Assembly (NCBI RefSeq): GCF_012927415.1
Contig: NZ_JABBPF010000213.1
Location: forward strand, 1-45,893
DNA: 45,893 nucleotides
Direction: 5' to 3'
Source of the DNA: Polaromonas sp.
GTDB taxonomy: Bacteria; Pseudomonadota; Gammaproteobacteria; Burkholderiales; Burkholderiaceae_C
The first letter of the stretch is position 1. Every line of letters starts with the position of its first letter. The position numbers were made by a program, and so were the translations under genes. Positions 7,215 through 15,582 of the stretch are shown one piece after another. The notes below the pieces were generated by a model. It saw only the letters and a list, made by a program, of their open reading frames with translations, ran no database searches and had not been told where the DNA came from.

Positions 7215-7895
7215 ATGAGAACCCTTACCCCGAACGAAGCCCGCGTGCTGGCCACGCTGATGGAAAAGGCCCGCACCGTGCCCGACAGTTACCCGCTGTC
7301 ACTCAACGCGCTACTGCTCGGTTGCAACCAGAAATCCAGCCGTGACCCGGTGATGGAAATGACAGAGGCGCAAGCCCAGGAGTCGATTGACGCACTGAAG
7401 ACGCAAAGTCTGGTGTTTGAAGCAAGTTCCAGCCGCGTACCGCGTTTTGAGCACAATTTTCAGCGCGGCTTTGCGGTCAGCGAGCCGCAGGCCGTGCTGC
7501 TGGGTTTGTTGATGCTGCGTGGAGCGCAAACACCCGGGGAATTGCGCACCAGCAGTGAACGCTGGTACAAATTCCCCGACATCGCCAGCGTGGAGGACGC
7601 GCTGGCCGAGCTCAAGGCGCGCGGTGACGACAGCGGCGCGACCATGGTGGCGCAGTTGCCACGGGCCGCGGGCATGCGGGAGCAGCGCTGGGTGCACCTG
7701 CTTTGCGGCGACGCGCCGCTGACGCTGCGGCAGCCCGGTTCAGGCAACGAGACCGTGGATGCTGATGCAGAACCGGTCTCAGTGGGCCAGGCCGAGCGCC
7801 TGCAGCAACGAATTGAGTCACTCGAAAGCCAGCTGGCGCAGTTGCAAGGCCAGCTGATGCACCTGTACAAAGAGCTGGGACTGTCTCAATCCTGA
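7215..7895 (+). CDS. YceH-like DUF480 protein
   Basis: A 226-residue protein matching the DUF480 (UPF0502, YceH) family: LTPNEARVLATLMEKARTVP at the N-terminus, YPLSLNALLLGCNQKSSRDP, then a second winged-helix-like region with LRGAQTPGELRTSSERWY. The C-terminal 35 residues are a predicted coiled coil (ERLQQRIESLESQLAQLQGQ). The family's function is unknown; the fold is two winged helices, so nucleic-acid binding is plausible. The ATG at 7215 is used because the family begins with the MRTLTPNEARVL segment. Confidence 0.9.
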   Translation: MRTLTPNEARVLATLMEKARTVPDSYPLSLNALLLGCNQKSSRDPVMEMTEAQAQESIDALKTQSLVFEASSSRVPRFEHNFQRGFAVSEPQAVLLGLLMLRGAQTPGELRTSSERWYKFPDIASVEDALAELKARGDDSGATMVAQLPRAAGMREQRWVHLLCGDAPLTLRQPGSGNETVDADAEPVSVGQAERLQQRIESLESQLAQLQGQLMHLYKELGLSQS

Positions 7896-7945
7896 CAGCG
7901 CCGCGCAAACGGCCGTGCTACAAACCACCAATTGGAGAACTCAAA

Positions 7946-9142
7946 ATGGATTTAGCTTTCACCCCCGAAGAGCAGGCCTTTCGCGAAGAGATTCGCACCT
8001 GGGTCCATGCCAACCTGCCGGGCGATATTTCGCACAAGGTGCACAACGCACTGCGCCTGTCTCGTGACGACATGCAGCGCTGGGCAAAGATTCTGGGCAA
8101 AAAAGGCTGGCTGGGTCATGGCTGGCCCAAGGAGTTTGGCGGTCCGGGCTGGAACGCCGTGCAAAAACATCTGTTTGAAGAAGAATGCGCGCTGGCCGGA
8201 GCGCCGCGCGTCGTTCCTTTCGGCCCGGTGATGGTGGCACCGGTCATCATGGCCTTTGGCAGCCCGGAACAGCAACAGCGCTTTCTCCCTGGCATTGCCA
8301 GCGGCGATGTCTGGTGGTCCCAGGGCTACAGCGAACCGGGCGCGGGTTCCGACCTGGCATCGCTCAAGTGCAAGGCAGAAAGAAAAACAATACCAGGCCA
8401 GGGCGAGGTCTACATCGTCAACGGCCAGAAAACCTGGACCACGCTGGGCCAGTACGGCGAATGGATTTTCTGCCTGGTACGCACCAGCAACGAAGGCAAG
8501 CCGCAGACCGGCATCTCGTTTCTGCTGATCGACATGAAGTCGCCCGGCGTGACGGTACGCCCGATCAAACTACTTGACGGCGAGAGCGAGGTCAATGAGG
8601 TCTGGTTCGACAACGTTGAAGTGCCGGCCGACAACCTGATCGGCGAGGAAAACAAGGGCTGGACCTACGCCAAGCACCTGCTCAGCCACGAGCGCACCAA
8701 TATTGCGGACGTGAACCGTTCCAAGCGCGAACTTGAACGCCTCAAGCGCATCGCCAAAGCCGAAGGCGTCTATGAAGACAGCCGTTTTCGCGACGAAATC
8801 GCCAAGCTTGAAGTCGACGTGGTGGCACTCGAAATGCTGGTGCTGCGCGTGCTCTCCGCCGAAAAATCAGGCAAGAACTCGCTTGATATTGCCGGCCTGC
8901 TGAAAATCCGCGGCAGCGAAATCCAGCAACGCTACGGCGAGCTGATGATGCTGGCCGCCGGCCCGTTCAGCCTGCCGTTTATTGAAGAGGCCATGGAAGC
9001 GGGCTGGCAAGGCAACTTCCCCGGCGGCGCGGTCGCCAACGCGCCACTGGCCGGGACCTATTTCAACCTGCGCAAGACGACGATTTACGGCGGCTCCAAC
9101 GAAGTGCAGCGAAACATAGTTTCCCAGGTCGTACTCGGTTGA
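7946..9142 (+). CDS. Acyl-CoA dehydrogenase, large-type subunit (PimC-like)
   Basis: A 398-residue FAD-dependent acyl-CoA dehydrogenase with GWLGHGWPKEFGG, YSEPGAGSDLASL (FAD/substrate motif), VNGQKTWTT and a C-terminal TIYGGSNEVQRNIV. At the usual catalytic Glu position (YEGTxQ in medium-chain enzymes) there is Gly-Gly. A Glu in LLSHERTNIAD may be the base instead, as in isovaleryl-CoA dehydrogenase (inference). It lies 29 bp before a second acyl-CoA dehydrogenase and the two probably form a heteromer, like PimC/PimD. The substrate cannot be read from sequence. An AGGAG-like purine run (GGAGAACTC) precedes the ATG. Confidence 0.9.
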   Translation: MDLAFTPEEQAFREEIRTWVHANLPGDISHKVHNALRLSRDDMQRWAKILGKKGWLGHGWPKEFGGPGWNAVQKHLFEEECALAGAPRVVPFGPVMVAPVIMAFGSPEQQQRFLPGIASGDVWWSQGYSEPGAGSDLASLKCKAERKTIPGQGEVYIVNGQKTWTTLGQYGEWIFCLVRTSNEGKPQTGISFLLIDMKSPGVTVRPIKLLDGESEVNEVWFDNVEVPADNLIGEENKGWTYAKHLLSHERTNIADVNRSKRELERLKRIAKAEGVYEDSRFRDEIAKLEVDVVALEMLVLRVLSAEKSGKNSLDIAGLLKIRGSEIQQRYGELMMLAAGPFSLPFIEEAMEAGWQGNFPGGAVANAPLAGTYFNLRKTTIYGGSNEVQRNIVSQVVLG

Positions 9143-9171
9143 AGAAGCAAGATTTAAAGGACTAAGCAATC

Positions 9172-10287
9172 ATGGATTTTGATTTCACCGACGACCAGCA
9201 ACAACTGCGCGACGCGGTTCGCAAGTGGGTTGACAAAGGCTACGACTTCGGGCGCCGCAGCAGCATCGCCAGCGCGAGCGGGTTTTCACGCGAAGCTTAC
9301 GGCGAGCTGGCCGAACTGGGCTTGCCCGGCCTCTACATCCCCGAAGCGGATGGCGGCCTGGGCATGGGGCCGGTTGAAGCCATGGTTGTCATGGAAGAGC
9401 TGGGTCGTGGCCTGGTTCTCGAGCCGTTTGTGCAGACGCTGATCGCGGGCGGCGTGCTTTCGGGCTATGCGCCAGAGGCTGTCAAAACGGCCTGGCTGCC
9501 CAAAATAGCTTCGGGTGAAAGCCTGGTGGTGCTGGCCTACCAGGAGCGCGCAGCGCGCTACCATTTCGAAAAATGTGATGCAAAAGCGGCTCACGTCCAG
9601 GATTCATGGTCACTGACTGCTACAAAAAGCATAGTACCCGCTGGCGACCAGGCAGACGCCTTCATCGTGCCCGCCATGGCCAATGGCGCGCTGGCGCTGT
9701 TTCTGGTGGAACGCCAATCGGCGGGCGTCGCCACGCAGGGGTATGTCACGCAAGATGGCGCGCGCGCGGCAGAAGTCAGGCTCGACAATGCGCCCGCCAG
9801 CCTGATTACCCTTGATGGCTTGAGCGCGCTCGAGCATGCCATTGACATCGGCATTGCCGCCAGCTGCGCCGAAGCCGTCGGCGTGATGGACAAGACACTG
9901 TCCATCACGGTCGACTACATGAACACCCGCAAGCAGTTTGGCGTGGTCATCAGCAGTTTTCAGGCGCTGCGCCACCGCGTCGCCGACATGAAGATGCAGC
10001 TCGAGCTAGCCCGCTCGATGAGTTACTACGCTTCGCTCAAACTCAATGCTCCGGCCGACGAACGCCGCCGGGCGCTGGCCAGGGCCAAGTACCAGCTGGG
10101 CATTTCAATGCGTTTTATCGGCCAGCAGGCGGTGCAGCTCCATGGCGGCATTGGCGTGACCGACGAGTACATCGTGAGCCATTATTTCAAGAAGCTGACC
10201 CAGCTTGAAATGACCTTTGGCGACATGCTGCACCATCTGGGCGAGGTGTCCAGACAGATGCAGGACACGGCGGGCGTGTTTGCCTAG
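9172..10287 (+). CDS. Acyl-CoA dehydrogenase, small-type subunit (PimD-like)
   Basis: A 371-residue protein of acyl-CoA dehydrogenase fold: FTDDQQQLRDAVRKWV start, LGLPGLYIPEADGGLGMGP, a C-terminal helical domain with MNTRKQFGVVISSFQALRHRVADMK and QLHGGIGVTDEY. The C-terminal segment LEMTFGD replaces the usual catalytic YEG motif, so it may be the non-catalytic partner of the upstream gene. The sequence SWSLTATKSIVPAG (about residues 143-156) is encoded by a copy of the 41-nt dispersed repeat, at a site where the family normally has a WxLTGxK strand; the repeat has been accommodated in frame. Confidence 0.9.
   Translation: MDFDFTDDQQQLRDAVRKWVDKGYDFGRRSSIASASGFSREAYGELAELGLPGLYIPEADGGLGMGPVEAMVVMEELGRGLVLEPFVQTLIAGGVLSGYAPEAVKTAWLPKIASGESLVVLAYQERAARYHFEKCDAKAAHVQDSWSLTATKSIVPAGDQADAFIVPAMANGALALFLVERQSAGVATQGYVTQDGARAAEVRLDNAPASLITLDGLSALEHAIDIGIAASCAEAVGVMDKTLSITVDYMNTRKQFGVVISSFQALRHRVADMKMQLELARSMSYYASLKLNAPADERRRALARAKYQLGISMRFIGQQAVQLHGGIGVTDEYIVSHYFKKLTQLEMTFGDMLHHLGEVSRQMQDTAGVFA
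9595..9635 (-). repeat. Dispersed 41-nt palindromic repeat, copy within an acyl-CoA dehydrogenase gene
   Basis: GTCCAG, 7 nt, GGTCA, then GCTACAAAAAGCATAG. This matches the reverse complement of the copy at 25335-25375 position for position over 41 nt with no gap. Translated in the host gene frame it gives VQDSWSLTATKSIV. Confidence 0.75.
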
Positions 10288-10332
10288 GGTTTGGGGACAT
10301 CAAGTACTCACCGATCTCGCCCGCTGTCGCCG

Positions 10333-10446
10333 TGATCCAGCCCGAGCAATCCAAATGCCGCTCATGAGTTTCGGTGCGTCAATCCCCGGCTTGAACGGCC
10401 GGCGAAAGTTGCCGGCCGACTTGCCGAACAGCAAGGCTCGCTGAAA
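10333..10446 (-). pseudogene. Fragment of a second LuxR-type regulator gene
   Basis: This stretch aligns along its length with about 12067-12183, inside the intact luxR-type gene. Shared blocks include GCCGCTCATG, GCGAAAGTTGCCGG and CCGAACAGCA. On the minus strand it reads ALLFGKSAGNFRRPFKPG where the intact gene has ALLFGKSTGNFRWPFRPG; the frame is then lost by a small deletion. It lies between the acyl-CoA dehydrogenase gene and the secreted-protein gene, and nothing else of the gene remains. Confidence 0.75.
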
Positions 10447-10460
10447 GCCCGTCGGGCTCT
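10444..10460 (-). terminator. Likely terminator of the secreted-protein gene
   Basis: On the minus strand the stop codon is followed at once by GAGCCCGACGGGCTTTC, a 5-bp GC stem (AGCCC/GGGCT) with a 3-nt loop and a short T tract. It is short but well placed. Confidence 0.4.
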
Positions 10461-10990
10461 TACTTCAGTGGAACGAAGTACCCGACGAAAGTGACGATCA
10501 GGGAGGTGTGTTGCGTCGTATCTTGCGCAAAGAAGCGGGCAGTTGGGGTGCTCCCAGCCTCGAAATAGGTCGTCACCGGTGCAGATATCACGCCAGCGGT
10601 CGGGTATGCCTTCGGGATGAAGATCGTGTTTCCATTGCCTTCAATGACGAACGCATCTATCACCGTGCCGATCTGGGAAGTAACATGGGTAATGACCAAC
10701 CGTTTCCCGACGGGCACCGCATTGAAAGTAATGATGCAATGCGGGGCACAGGTTGAAGAATCCGAGATCGACTTCATTTCTTGGTAGGGATTCAAAACTT
10801 GTGGCGCAGGATTAACGTTTAACGTACCCGAAACCGCAACCGGAACCGGGCTCGCCGGGCCATTGATAACGGTTACCTGCTCGGGTGGCTGAGCGGCCAA
10901 CGCACTGGTCCACACCAGGCAAAGCGTCTGTAGCGCGAGCGCCCCGAGCACGGCGCGCGCAGTTTTACCGGGGGTTGGAACAAAGTTCAT
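10460..10990 (-). CDS. Small secreted protein of unknown function
   Basis: A 176-residue protein with a clear signal peptide (basic start, hydrophobic core GALALQTLCLVWTSALAAQ, cleavage near residue 33). The mature part starts with a proline- and valine-rich segment (QVTVINGPASPVPVAVSG). A TCAPHC pair that could form a disulfide and several beta-strand-like segments up to LIVTFVGYFVPLK follow. I recognise no family. CAGGAG lies 6 nt before the ATG. It is preceded by a promoter/operator block that is also found ahead of the TctC-like gene at 12646, so both are probably controlled by the LuxR-type regulator encoded between them. Confidence 0.75.
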   Translation of the reverse strand: MNFVPTPGKTARAVLGALALQTLCLVWTSALAAQPPEQVTVINGPASPVPVAVSGTLNVNPAPQVLNPYQEMKSISDSSTCAPHCIITFNAVPVGKRLVITHVTSQIGTVIDAFVIEGNGNTIFIPKAYPTAGVISAPVTTYFEAGSTPTARFFAQDTTQHTSLIVTFVGYFVPLK

Positions 10991-11354
10991 AACAATCTCC
11001 TGAAAAAGTGGGGGCTCGGTTTGTCATGCCAAGAAGGGGCGGCTATTTGCGGTGACAGGCCAAGGATAGTTGTGGGCGAGAGGCGTTGCCATCCTCCCCA
11101 AGGAGGGAATCGTATGCGCGCCGTGCGCGAAAACGCGGGGACGGCGTACGATGCCCTGCAAGGCGGTCAAGACACAGAGCGCCCAACCCTGTTCCTTCGT
11201 AACGCGTGCCACTGTGATGTCGCAGGAGGATGCCGGCCCTTTCGACACATTTTTTGTTTTGGTCAATCGACAGGCAACTGTCGCAGCGGTTCAACTCAGG
11301 ATTAAGGTGTCAGGAACCAAGAGGAATTTTTTGAACCGTTTCGGGCTTAGGCCT
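10991..11354. other. Intergenic stretch, regulatory block plus hairpin
   Basis: No convincing gene is seen between the secreted-protein gene and the regulator. The part near 11066-11114 is a conserved promoter/operator. A perfect 6-bp inverted repeat with a GCAA loop (CGACAG-GCAA-CTGTCG) lies at 11268-11283, downstream of the regulator gene. It lacks a T-run and its role is unknown. Confidence 0.5.
11066..11114 (-). promoter_or_regulatory. Promoter/operator block ahead of the secreted-protein gene
   Basis: Read on the minus strand: TACGATTCCCTCC, an inverted repeat CCTCC-TTGG-GGAGG, then GGCAAC, 13 nt, and AACTAT. The block at 12551-12599 has the same elements at identical spacing; the first 24 nt share 20 positions. 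It ends 75 nt before the gene's start codon. The dyad fits a LuxR/NarL-type dimer site, and AACTAT may belong to a -10 region. Confidence 0.65.
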
Positions 11355-12428
11355 TCATGAAAGCACCAGCCGCAGCAGTTCTTCGCGCTTGTGGATGCCA
11401 AGCTTGCGATAGACCGTCTGGATGTGTTCCTTCAACGTTGTCTGGCCAATGCCGAGCTGCTTGGCAATTTCACACGTTTCAACGCCCCGGGCCAGCAAAA
11501 AACACACCTCGCGCTGCTTGTTCGAAAGCGGCATTTCCTTGATTTTTTGCAGTAGCCAAACCTCGATCGGAAGCTTTTTTTTCACGATGACGCCGTAGGA
11601 AGAAGGCTTGCCGGTGCTTTCTTGCAGCGCGTAGGCCCGAAGCTGAAACTCGCCCCACTTGTTGGCAATGATCCACGCCGGCGGGTCAGCAAGCAAGTTT
11701 TCATCGAACGCGCGCCTGACGCGATCAAACAGCGAGCACAGCGCAAGCTCCATGTCGTGGATACCAATCGTCGCCTCCCATCCAGGTGCCATGTTGTCAG
11801 CCAGCGCGTAAAGACATAACTCCCTGGCATGCGCCGACTGGTATTTCAACTGGCCTTCAAAATCAAACACCATCAAACCCGCATCGCCCGCTTCGATAAA
11901 GGACTCGGGTGTTTTCGCTTCATGCGAGATGGCATGGGCGATATACGGCAGCGTCTGCGCAAGATTGGCTTCGTCCTCGGCACTGAAATCAGCTTCGCCC
12001 CTACGCCTGAGCAGAAAAATCAGCCCGAGCGGACCATAGCGATCCCGGAGCACCCCATCAAGGGAATGTTCCAGTCCAAGCGATCCAAAAAGCCGCTCAT
12101 GGCTCTCGGTACCTTCGAACCCGGGTCTAAAGGGCCAGCGAAAGTTGCCGGTCGATTTCCCGAACAGCAGGGCCTGCCGAAAGGACAGGCCGACATCATC
12201 AAAAAAGCGCAGGTGATGGTGCTTGAAGTAATCCAGCGCCCTGGCATCCGGTTTTTCGAAGTAGCCATTGACCACATTACCCAGTCTGTCGGTCCAGGCG
12301 AAATGTATCCGGTCCGACATCACGACCTGATGAAGATCAGCCAAAATTTGCGGCATGACGATGGACGATGTCAATCCCAGACAGCAGGTCTGACGTAGCC
12401 GCGCCATTTCCCCGGCTTTTTTGAACAT
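11355..12428 (-). CDS. LuxR-family transcriptional regulator
   Basis: A 357-residue regulator. The C-terminal 60 residues form a LuxR/GerE helix-turn-helix: LSNKQREVCFLLARGVET, CEIAKQLGIGQTTLKEHIQT, VYRKLGIHKREELLRLVLS. The N-terminal 280 residues show no receiver domain (no phospho-acceptor pattern seen) and may be a ligand-sensing domain. The ATG at 12428 is chosen because GGAGG lies 7 nt upstream. It sits between two genes that share a promoter/operator block, which suggests a local activator. Part of a paralogue persists as a fragment at 10333-10446. No signal peptide or membrane segment is evident. Confidence 0.88.
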   Translation of the reverse strand: MFKKAGEMARLRQTCCLGLTSSIVMPQILADLHQVVMSDRIHFAWTDRLGNVVNGYFEKPDARALDYFKHHHLRFFDDVGLSFRQALLFGKSTGNFRWPFRPGFEGTESHERLFGSLGLEHSLDGVLRDRYGPLGLIFLLRRRGEADFSAEDEANLAQTLPYIAHAISHEAKTPESFIEAGDAGLMVFDFEGQLKYQSAHARELCLYALADNMAPGWEATIGIHDMELALCSLFDRVRRAFDENLLADPPAWIIANKWGEFQLRAYALQESTGKPSSYGVIVKKKLPIEVWLLQKIKEMPLSNKQREVCFLLARGVETCEIAKQLGIGQTTLKEHIQTVYRKLGIHKREELLRLVLS

Positions 12429-12550
12429 TGCGGGCCCTCCCCACGCGTTGCATTGTGATCGCACGAGAGCAGACGCGTGCGCTGTGTGCCGTCAGCCACT
12501 AAGGCCAAATACCGGTCAGAAAGTCGCCGCCGTATCTTGTCGCACGGCAC

Positions 12551-12599
12551 TACGATCCCCTCCCTGAGAAGGATAGCAACTTTACTGGTCAGGAACTAT
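12551..12599 (+). promoter_or_regulatory. Promoter/operator block ahead of the TctC-like gene
   Basis: Reads TACGATCCCCTCC, CTGAGAAGGAT, AGCAAC, 13 nt, AACTAT. It is the second copy of the block at 11066-11114, in the same orientation relative to its gene, and lies 46 nt before the start codon at 12646. CGCACGGC is also shared just upstream of both copies. Confidence 0.65.
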
Positions 12600-12645
12600 G
12601 GTTCGCGTGCCCTCTTACATTTGACACGCACTTGAGGAAATTGTT

Positions 12646-13677
12646 ATGTACCCCTTATTGCAATCGAGGCGGCTTTCATCTGTGTTTTGCGTTCCGGTAA
12701 TCGTGCTCGCATGCGCCGTCACCACACCAATGCGGGCAGACGAAAAGCCGAATGCCACCGCGCTGGAACTCATTGTTCCGTTCGGACCTGGCGGTGGCGC
12801 GGACCAGTTGGCGCGCGAAAGCGCGAAGCTTCTTACCGGCATTCTGGCTGCGCCCGTGACCGTGACGAACGTTCCCGGCGCCACCGGCAACACCGGCATG
12901 GCCAAGCTGATGGCCGCACCGAATGACTGCACCACGATGGCGGTGCTGACCGCCGATACGTTCTCGTTGCTTGCGTACCTGAACCCGGGCTGGAAAATGG
13001 CCGATGTCATCCCGCTGGCGATCATGATGAAGCAGCCTTCGGCGCTTTTCCTGCCAGCAAACAGCCACTTCAAAACCTGGGCCGACTTCGAGAAAGAAGC
13101 GCGCTTGCACCCCGACAAGCTGCACGTCGCGATCAGCGGGCTGGGCAGTCCAGACTACCTGATGCTGCAGCAGCTGGCCATCAAAGGCATCCGCCTTGCT
13201 CCGGTTCCGCTGTCCAATCCCGAGGAGCGCTACCGCGCGCCCTTCAACGGACAAGCCGATGCGCTGTACGACCAGCCCGGTGACGTACAGTCGCTTATCG
13301 ACGCGAAGCAGCTGCGGCCCATCATCGTGTTCAACGCCGCGCGCCTTGCCGGCTTCAAGGACGTGCCGGCGTCCGGTGAACTGGGCTTTGGCAGTGGGCG
13401 CAACCAGTTCCGCGCCATCGTCGTCAGGGCCGGCACCGATCCGGCAAAGGTCAAGGTGCTGTCCGACGCGCTCGACAAGGTGGCGGTGATGCCGCAATAC
13501 AGCAGCTTTCTAGAGCAGAAGGCAGCGTTCAGCAACAGCTACGTTCCAGGAAAGAGCGCCGGCGCGTTCATGCAGGGCGAACTTGATGCCATGAAGAAAA
13601 TTGTCGAAGAGCTGCCTTTTCACGCGCGCTACATCCTCAAGGAGGGGGAATTCGAGCGCTATGTCGAACCGTTTTGA
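12646..13677 (+). CDS. TctC/Bug-family periplasmic solute-binding protein
   Basis: A 343-residue protein with a signal peptide (about residues 1-31, ending PMRAD). The mature domain has the Bug fold signatures LELIVPFGPGGGADQLAR near its start and VTVTNVPGATGNTGMAKL, which bind a carboxylate ligand. Such receptors feed tripartite tricarboxylate transporters, or signal, for aromatic and organic acids. No tctA or tctB is adjacent; a tctBA pair without a receptor lies at 25770-27780. TTGAGGAAATTGTT gives a ribosome-binding site. It is divergent from the LuxR gene and shares a promoter block with the secreted-protein gene. Confidence 0.88.
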   Translation: MYPLLQSRRLSSVFCVPVIVLACAVTTPMRADEKPNATALELIVPFGPGGGADQLARESAKLLTGILAAPVTVTNVPGATGNTGMAKLMAAPNDCTTMAVLTADTFSLLAYLNPGWKMADVIPLAIMMKQPSALFLPANSHFKTWADFEKEARLHPDKLHVAISGLGSPDYLMLQQLAIKGIRLAPVPLSNPEERYRAPFNGQADALYDQPGDVQSLIDAKQLRPIIVFNAARLAGFKDVPASGELGFGSGRNQFRAIVVRAGTDPAKVKVLSDALDKVAVMPQYSSFLEQKAAFSNSYVPGKSAGAFMQGELDAMKKIVEELPFHARYILKEGEFERYVEPF

Positions 13678-13701
13678 GGCTCAAACGAACGCTGCCTTTT
13701 T

Positions 13702-14259
13702 TCAGCTGAGCAGGCGTGATGACTTGGGAACGTGGGCGATCAGAAACTCCATCTGGTCCGCCAGAATCCGGCGGTTGCGCAAAATAAAGTCTTCCCACAG
13801 GCTGGGAACGTAAGGTGTGTAGAGCAGCGGCATGTGGGCCTGCTCGGGCGTGCGGTTGCTTTTTCGATGGTTGCAGGCGCGGCAGGCCGTAACCACGTTC
13901 ATCCAGCTGTCAACACCCTGTTGCGCGAGCGGAATGATGTGCTCGCGCGTCAGGTCTTCTTCGTGCAGTGGATCACCACAGTAGGCGCAAACATTGCGGT
14001 CGCGCGCGAACAACTTGCCGTTGGTTAGCCCCGGAATCAGGTCGAAGGGGTTGATGTTGGGTACGCCCTTGGTGCCTATGATGCTGTTGACCGTGATGAT
14101 GGATTGCTCGCCGGTAACGGCGTTGTGACCGCCATGAAAGGTGGCAATCCGCGCGCCCATCTCCCAGCGCACTTCGTCAGCCGCGTAATGCAGCACGGCC
14201 AGTTCAAGGCTGATCCACGCTTGTGGCAACCCCTGGGCTGAGAGTTTCAGGACCTTCAA
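13702..14259 (-). CDS. HNH endonuclease
   Basis: A 185-residue protein. The HNH core is at about residues 91-137: CAYCG, then LTREHIIPLAQQGVDSW (the first catalytic His), NVVTACRACNHRKSNRTP (central Asn, second Cys pair and final His). The two CxxC pairs indicate a structural zinc. The long N-terminal region and the short HNH domain match the chromosomal betaproteobacterial HNH proteins of unknown role, not a homing intron enzyme. The start is TTG at 14259, supported by GGAGG six bases upstream. It converges with the TctC-like gene, 24 bp apart. Confidence 0.9.
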   Translation of the reverse strand: MKVLKLSAQGLPQAWISLELAVLHYAADEVRWEMGARIATFHGGHNAVTGEQSIITVNSIIGTKGVPNINPFDLIPGLTNGKLFARDRNVCAYCGDPLHEEDLTREHIIPLAQQGVDSWMNVVTACRACNHRKSNRTPEQAHMPLLYTPYVPSLWEDFILRNRRILADQMEFLIAHVPKSSRLLS

Positions 14260-14431
14260 AACGAACCTCCATGGGAATGGAAAAACGGCATCGAACTGTC
14301 AATGGATCAATATACCGCGAAACCATGAAAGCAACATGAAAACCGCGCTAAATTGATGCTTGCCCACGCTTTACCCCCCGCCCCGTACCGCACCGGCGGG
14401 CTGGACAGCTATAAAAACGATAATTGACTCC

Positions 14432-15457
14432 ATGAAAATCTTCCGCGGCTACCAAAACCCCGAGCTCGCAGCGCAATGCGCCCTGACGATCGGCAATTTC
14501 GACGGGGTTCACCGTGGCCATCAGGCCATGCTGGCACTGCTGAAAAACGAGGCTCGGCACCGCGGTGTTCCCAGTTGCGCTGTCACCTTTGAGCCGCATC
14601 CGCGTGACTATTTTGCGGCGCTCGCGCACAAACCCGAGCTGGCTCCGGCACGCATCGCCACACTGCGGGACAAGCTCGGCGAACTCGAGCACTGCGGCAT
14701 GGACCAGTGCGTAATCCTGCCCTTTAATGCCCGCCTGGCGTCGCAGCTGCCCGAGGTTTTCATTCAGGAAGTCCTGCTGAAGGGCCTGGGCGCGAAATAC
14801 GTTCTGGTGGGTGACGACTTTCGCTTTGGTGCCAGGCGCACCGGCGACTACGCCATGCTGGACGCCGCTGGCGAACGGCTTGGGTTTGATGTGGCGCGCA
14901 TGAACAGTTATGAGGTGAGCAACAGCCGGGTGTCCAGCTCGGCCGTACGTGACGCGCTGGCGCAGGGCGAAATGGCGCGGGTCACTGCACTGCTGGGCCG
15001 TCCTTACAGCATATCCGGCCATGTGGTGCATGGGCGCAAGCTGGGGCGGGAGCTGGGTTGTCGCACCCTCAACCTGCGGTTTGCGCACTGGAAGCCGGCT
15101 GCCAGCGGAATTTTTGCCGTGCAGGTACATGGTCTGGCTGAGCAGCCCCTGCCCGGCGTTGCCAATCTGGGCATTAGGCCTTCAATCGATTCCGAAGACG
15201 TCAACGGCGGTCGCGTGCTGCTTGAGACGCATTGTCTGGCCTGGCCGGCCAGCCTTGGCGCAGAAGGGGCATACGGTAAGATCATCCGCGTGGAACTGCT
15301 ATACAAACTGCACGACGAATTGAAATACGAGGGTCTGGAAAGCCTGAAAAAAGGCATTGCCCAGGATTGTCGTGATGCCCGGACATTTTTTGCCCAGCCG
15401 CTTCCAGCGTCGATGCATATTGAGACCACCCGCCAGACCACGCGGGACCGAATTTAG
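14432..15457 (+). CDS. ribF: Bifunctional riboflavin kinase / FAD synthetase
   Basis: A 341-residue protein. The N-terminal nucleotidyltransferase domain has [16 protein letters not shown] (HxGH-like site) and [16 protein letters not shown]. The C-terminal kinase domain has [21 protein letters not shown] and [11 protein letters not shown]. It converts riboflavin to FMN and then FAD. The ATG at 14432 is used because the family begins with a short MKIFRG segment. It is followed by ileS and lspA, the order common in Gram-negative bacteria. A decayed part of the dispersed palindrome may lie at 14408-14423. Confidence 0.97.
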   Translation: MKIFRGYQNPELAAQCALTIGNFDGVHRGHQAMLALLKNEARHRGVPSCAVTFEPHPRDYFAALAHKPELAPARIATLRDKLGELEHCGMDQCVILPFNARLASQLPEVFIQEVLLKGLGAKYVLVGDDFRFGARRTGDYAMLDAAGERLGFDVARMNSYEVSNSRVSSSAVRDALAQGEMARVTALLGRPYSISGHVVHGRKLGRELGCRTLNLRFAHWKPAASGIFAVQVHGLAEQPLPGVANLGIRPSIDSEDVNGGRVLLETHCLAWPASLGAEGAYGKIIRVELLYKLHDELKYEGLESLKKGIAQDCRDARTFFAQPLPASMHIETTRQTTRDRI

Positions 15458-15582
15458 ACGATCTCATCCCCGTTGCCTTTATCTTTGCTTCCAGCCTCGC
15501 CTGCGAACGGCTTCGTTTTCGCCCTCATCCAGCGGCCCTGTTTTTTCAGGCCGAAGCCCCAAAAGCGCCATCGAAACACCTC

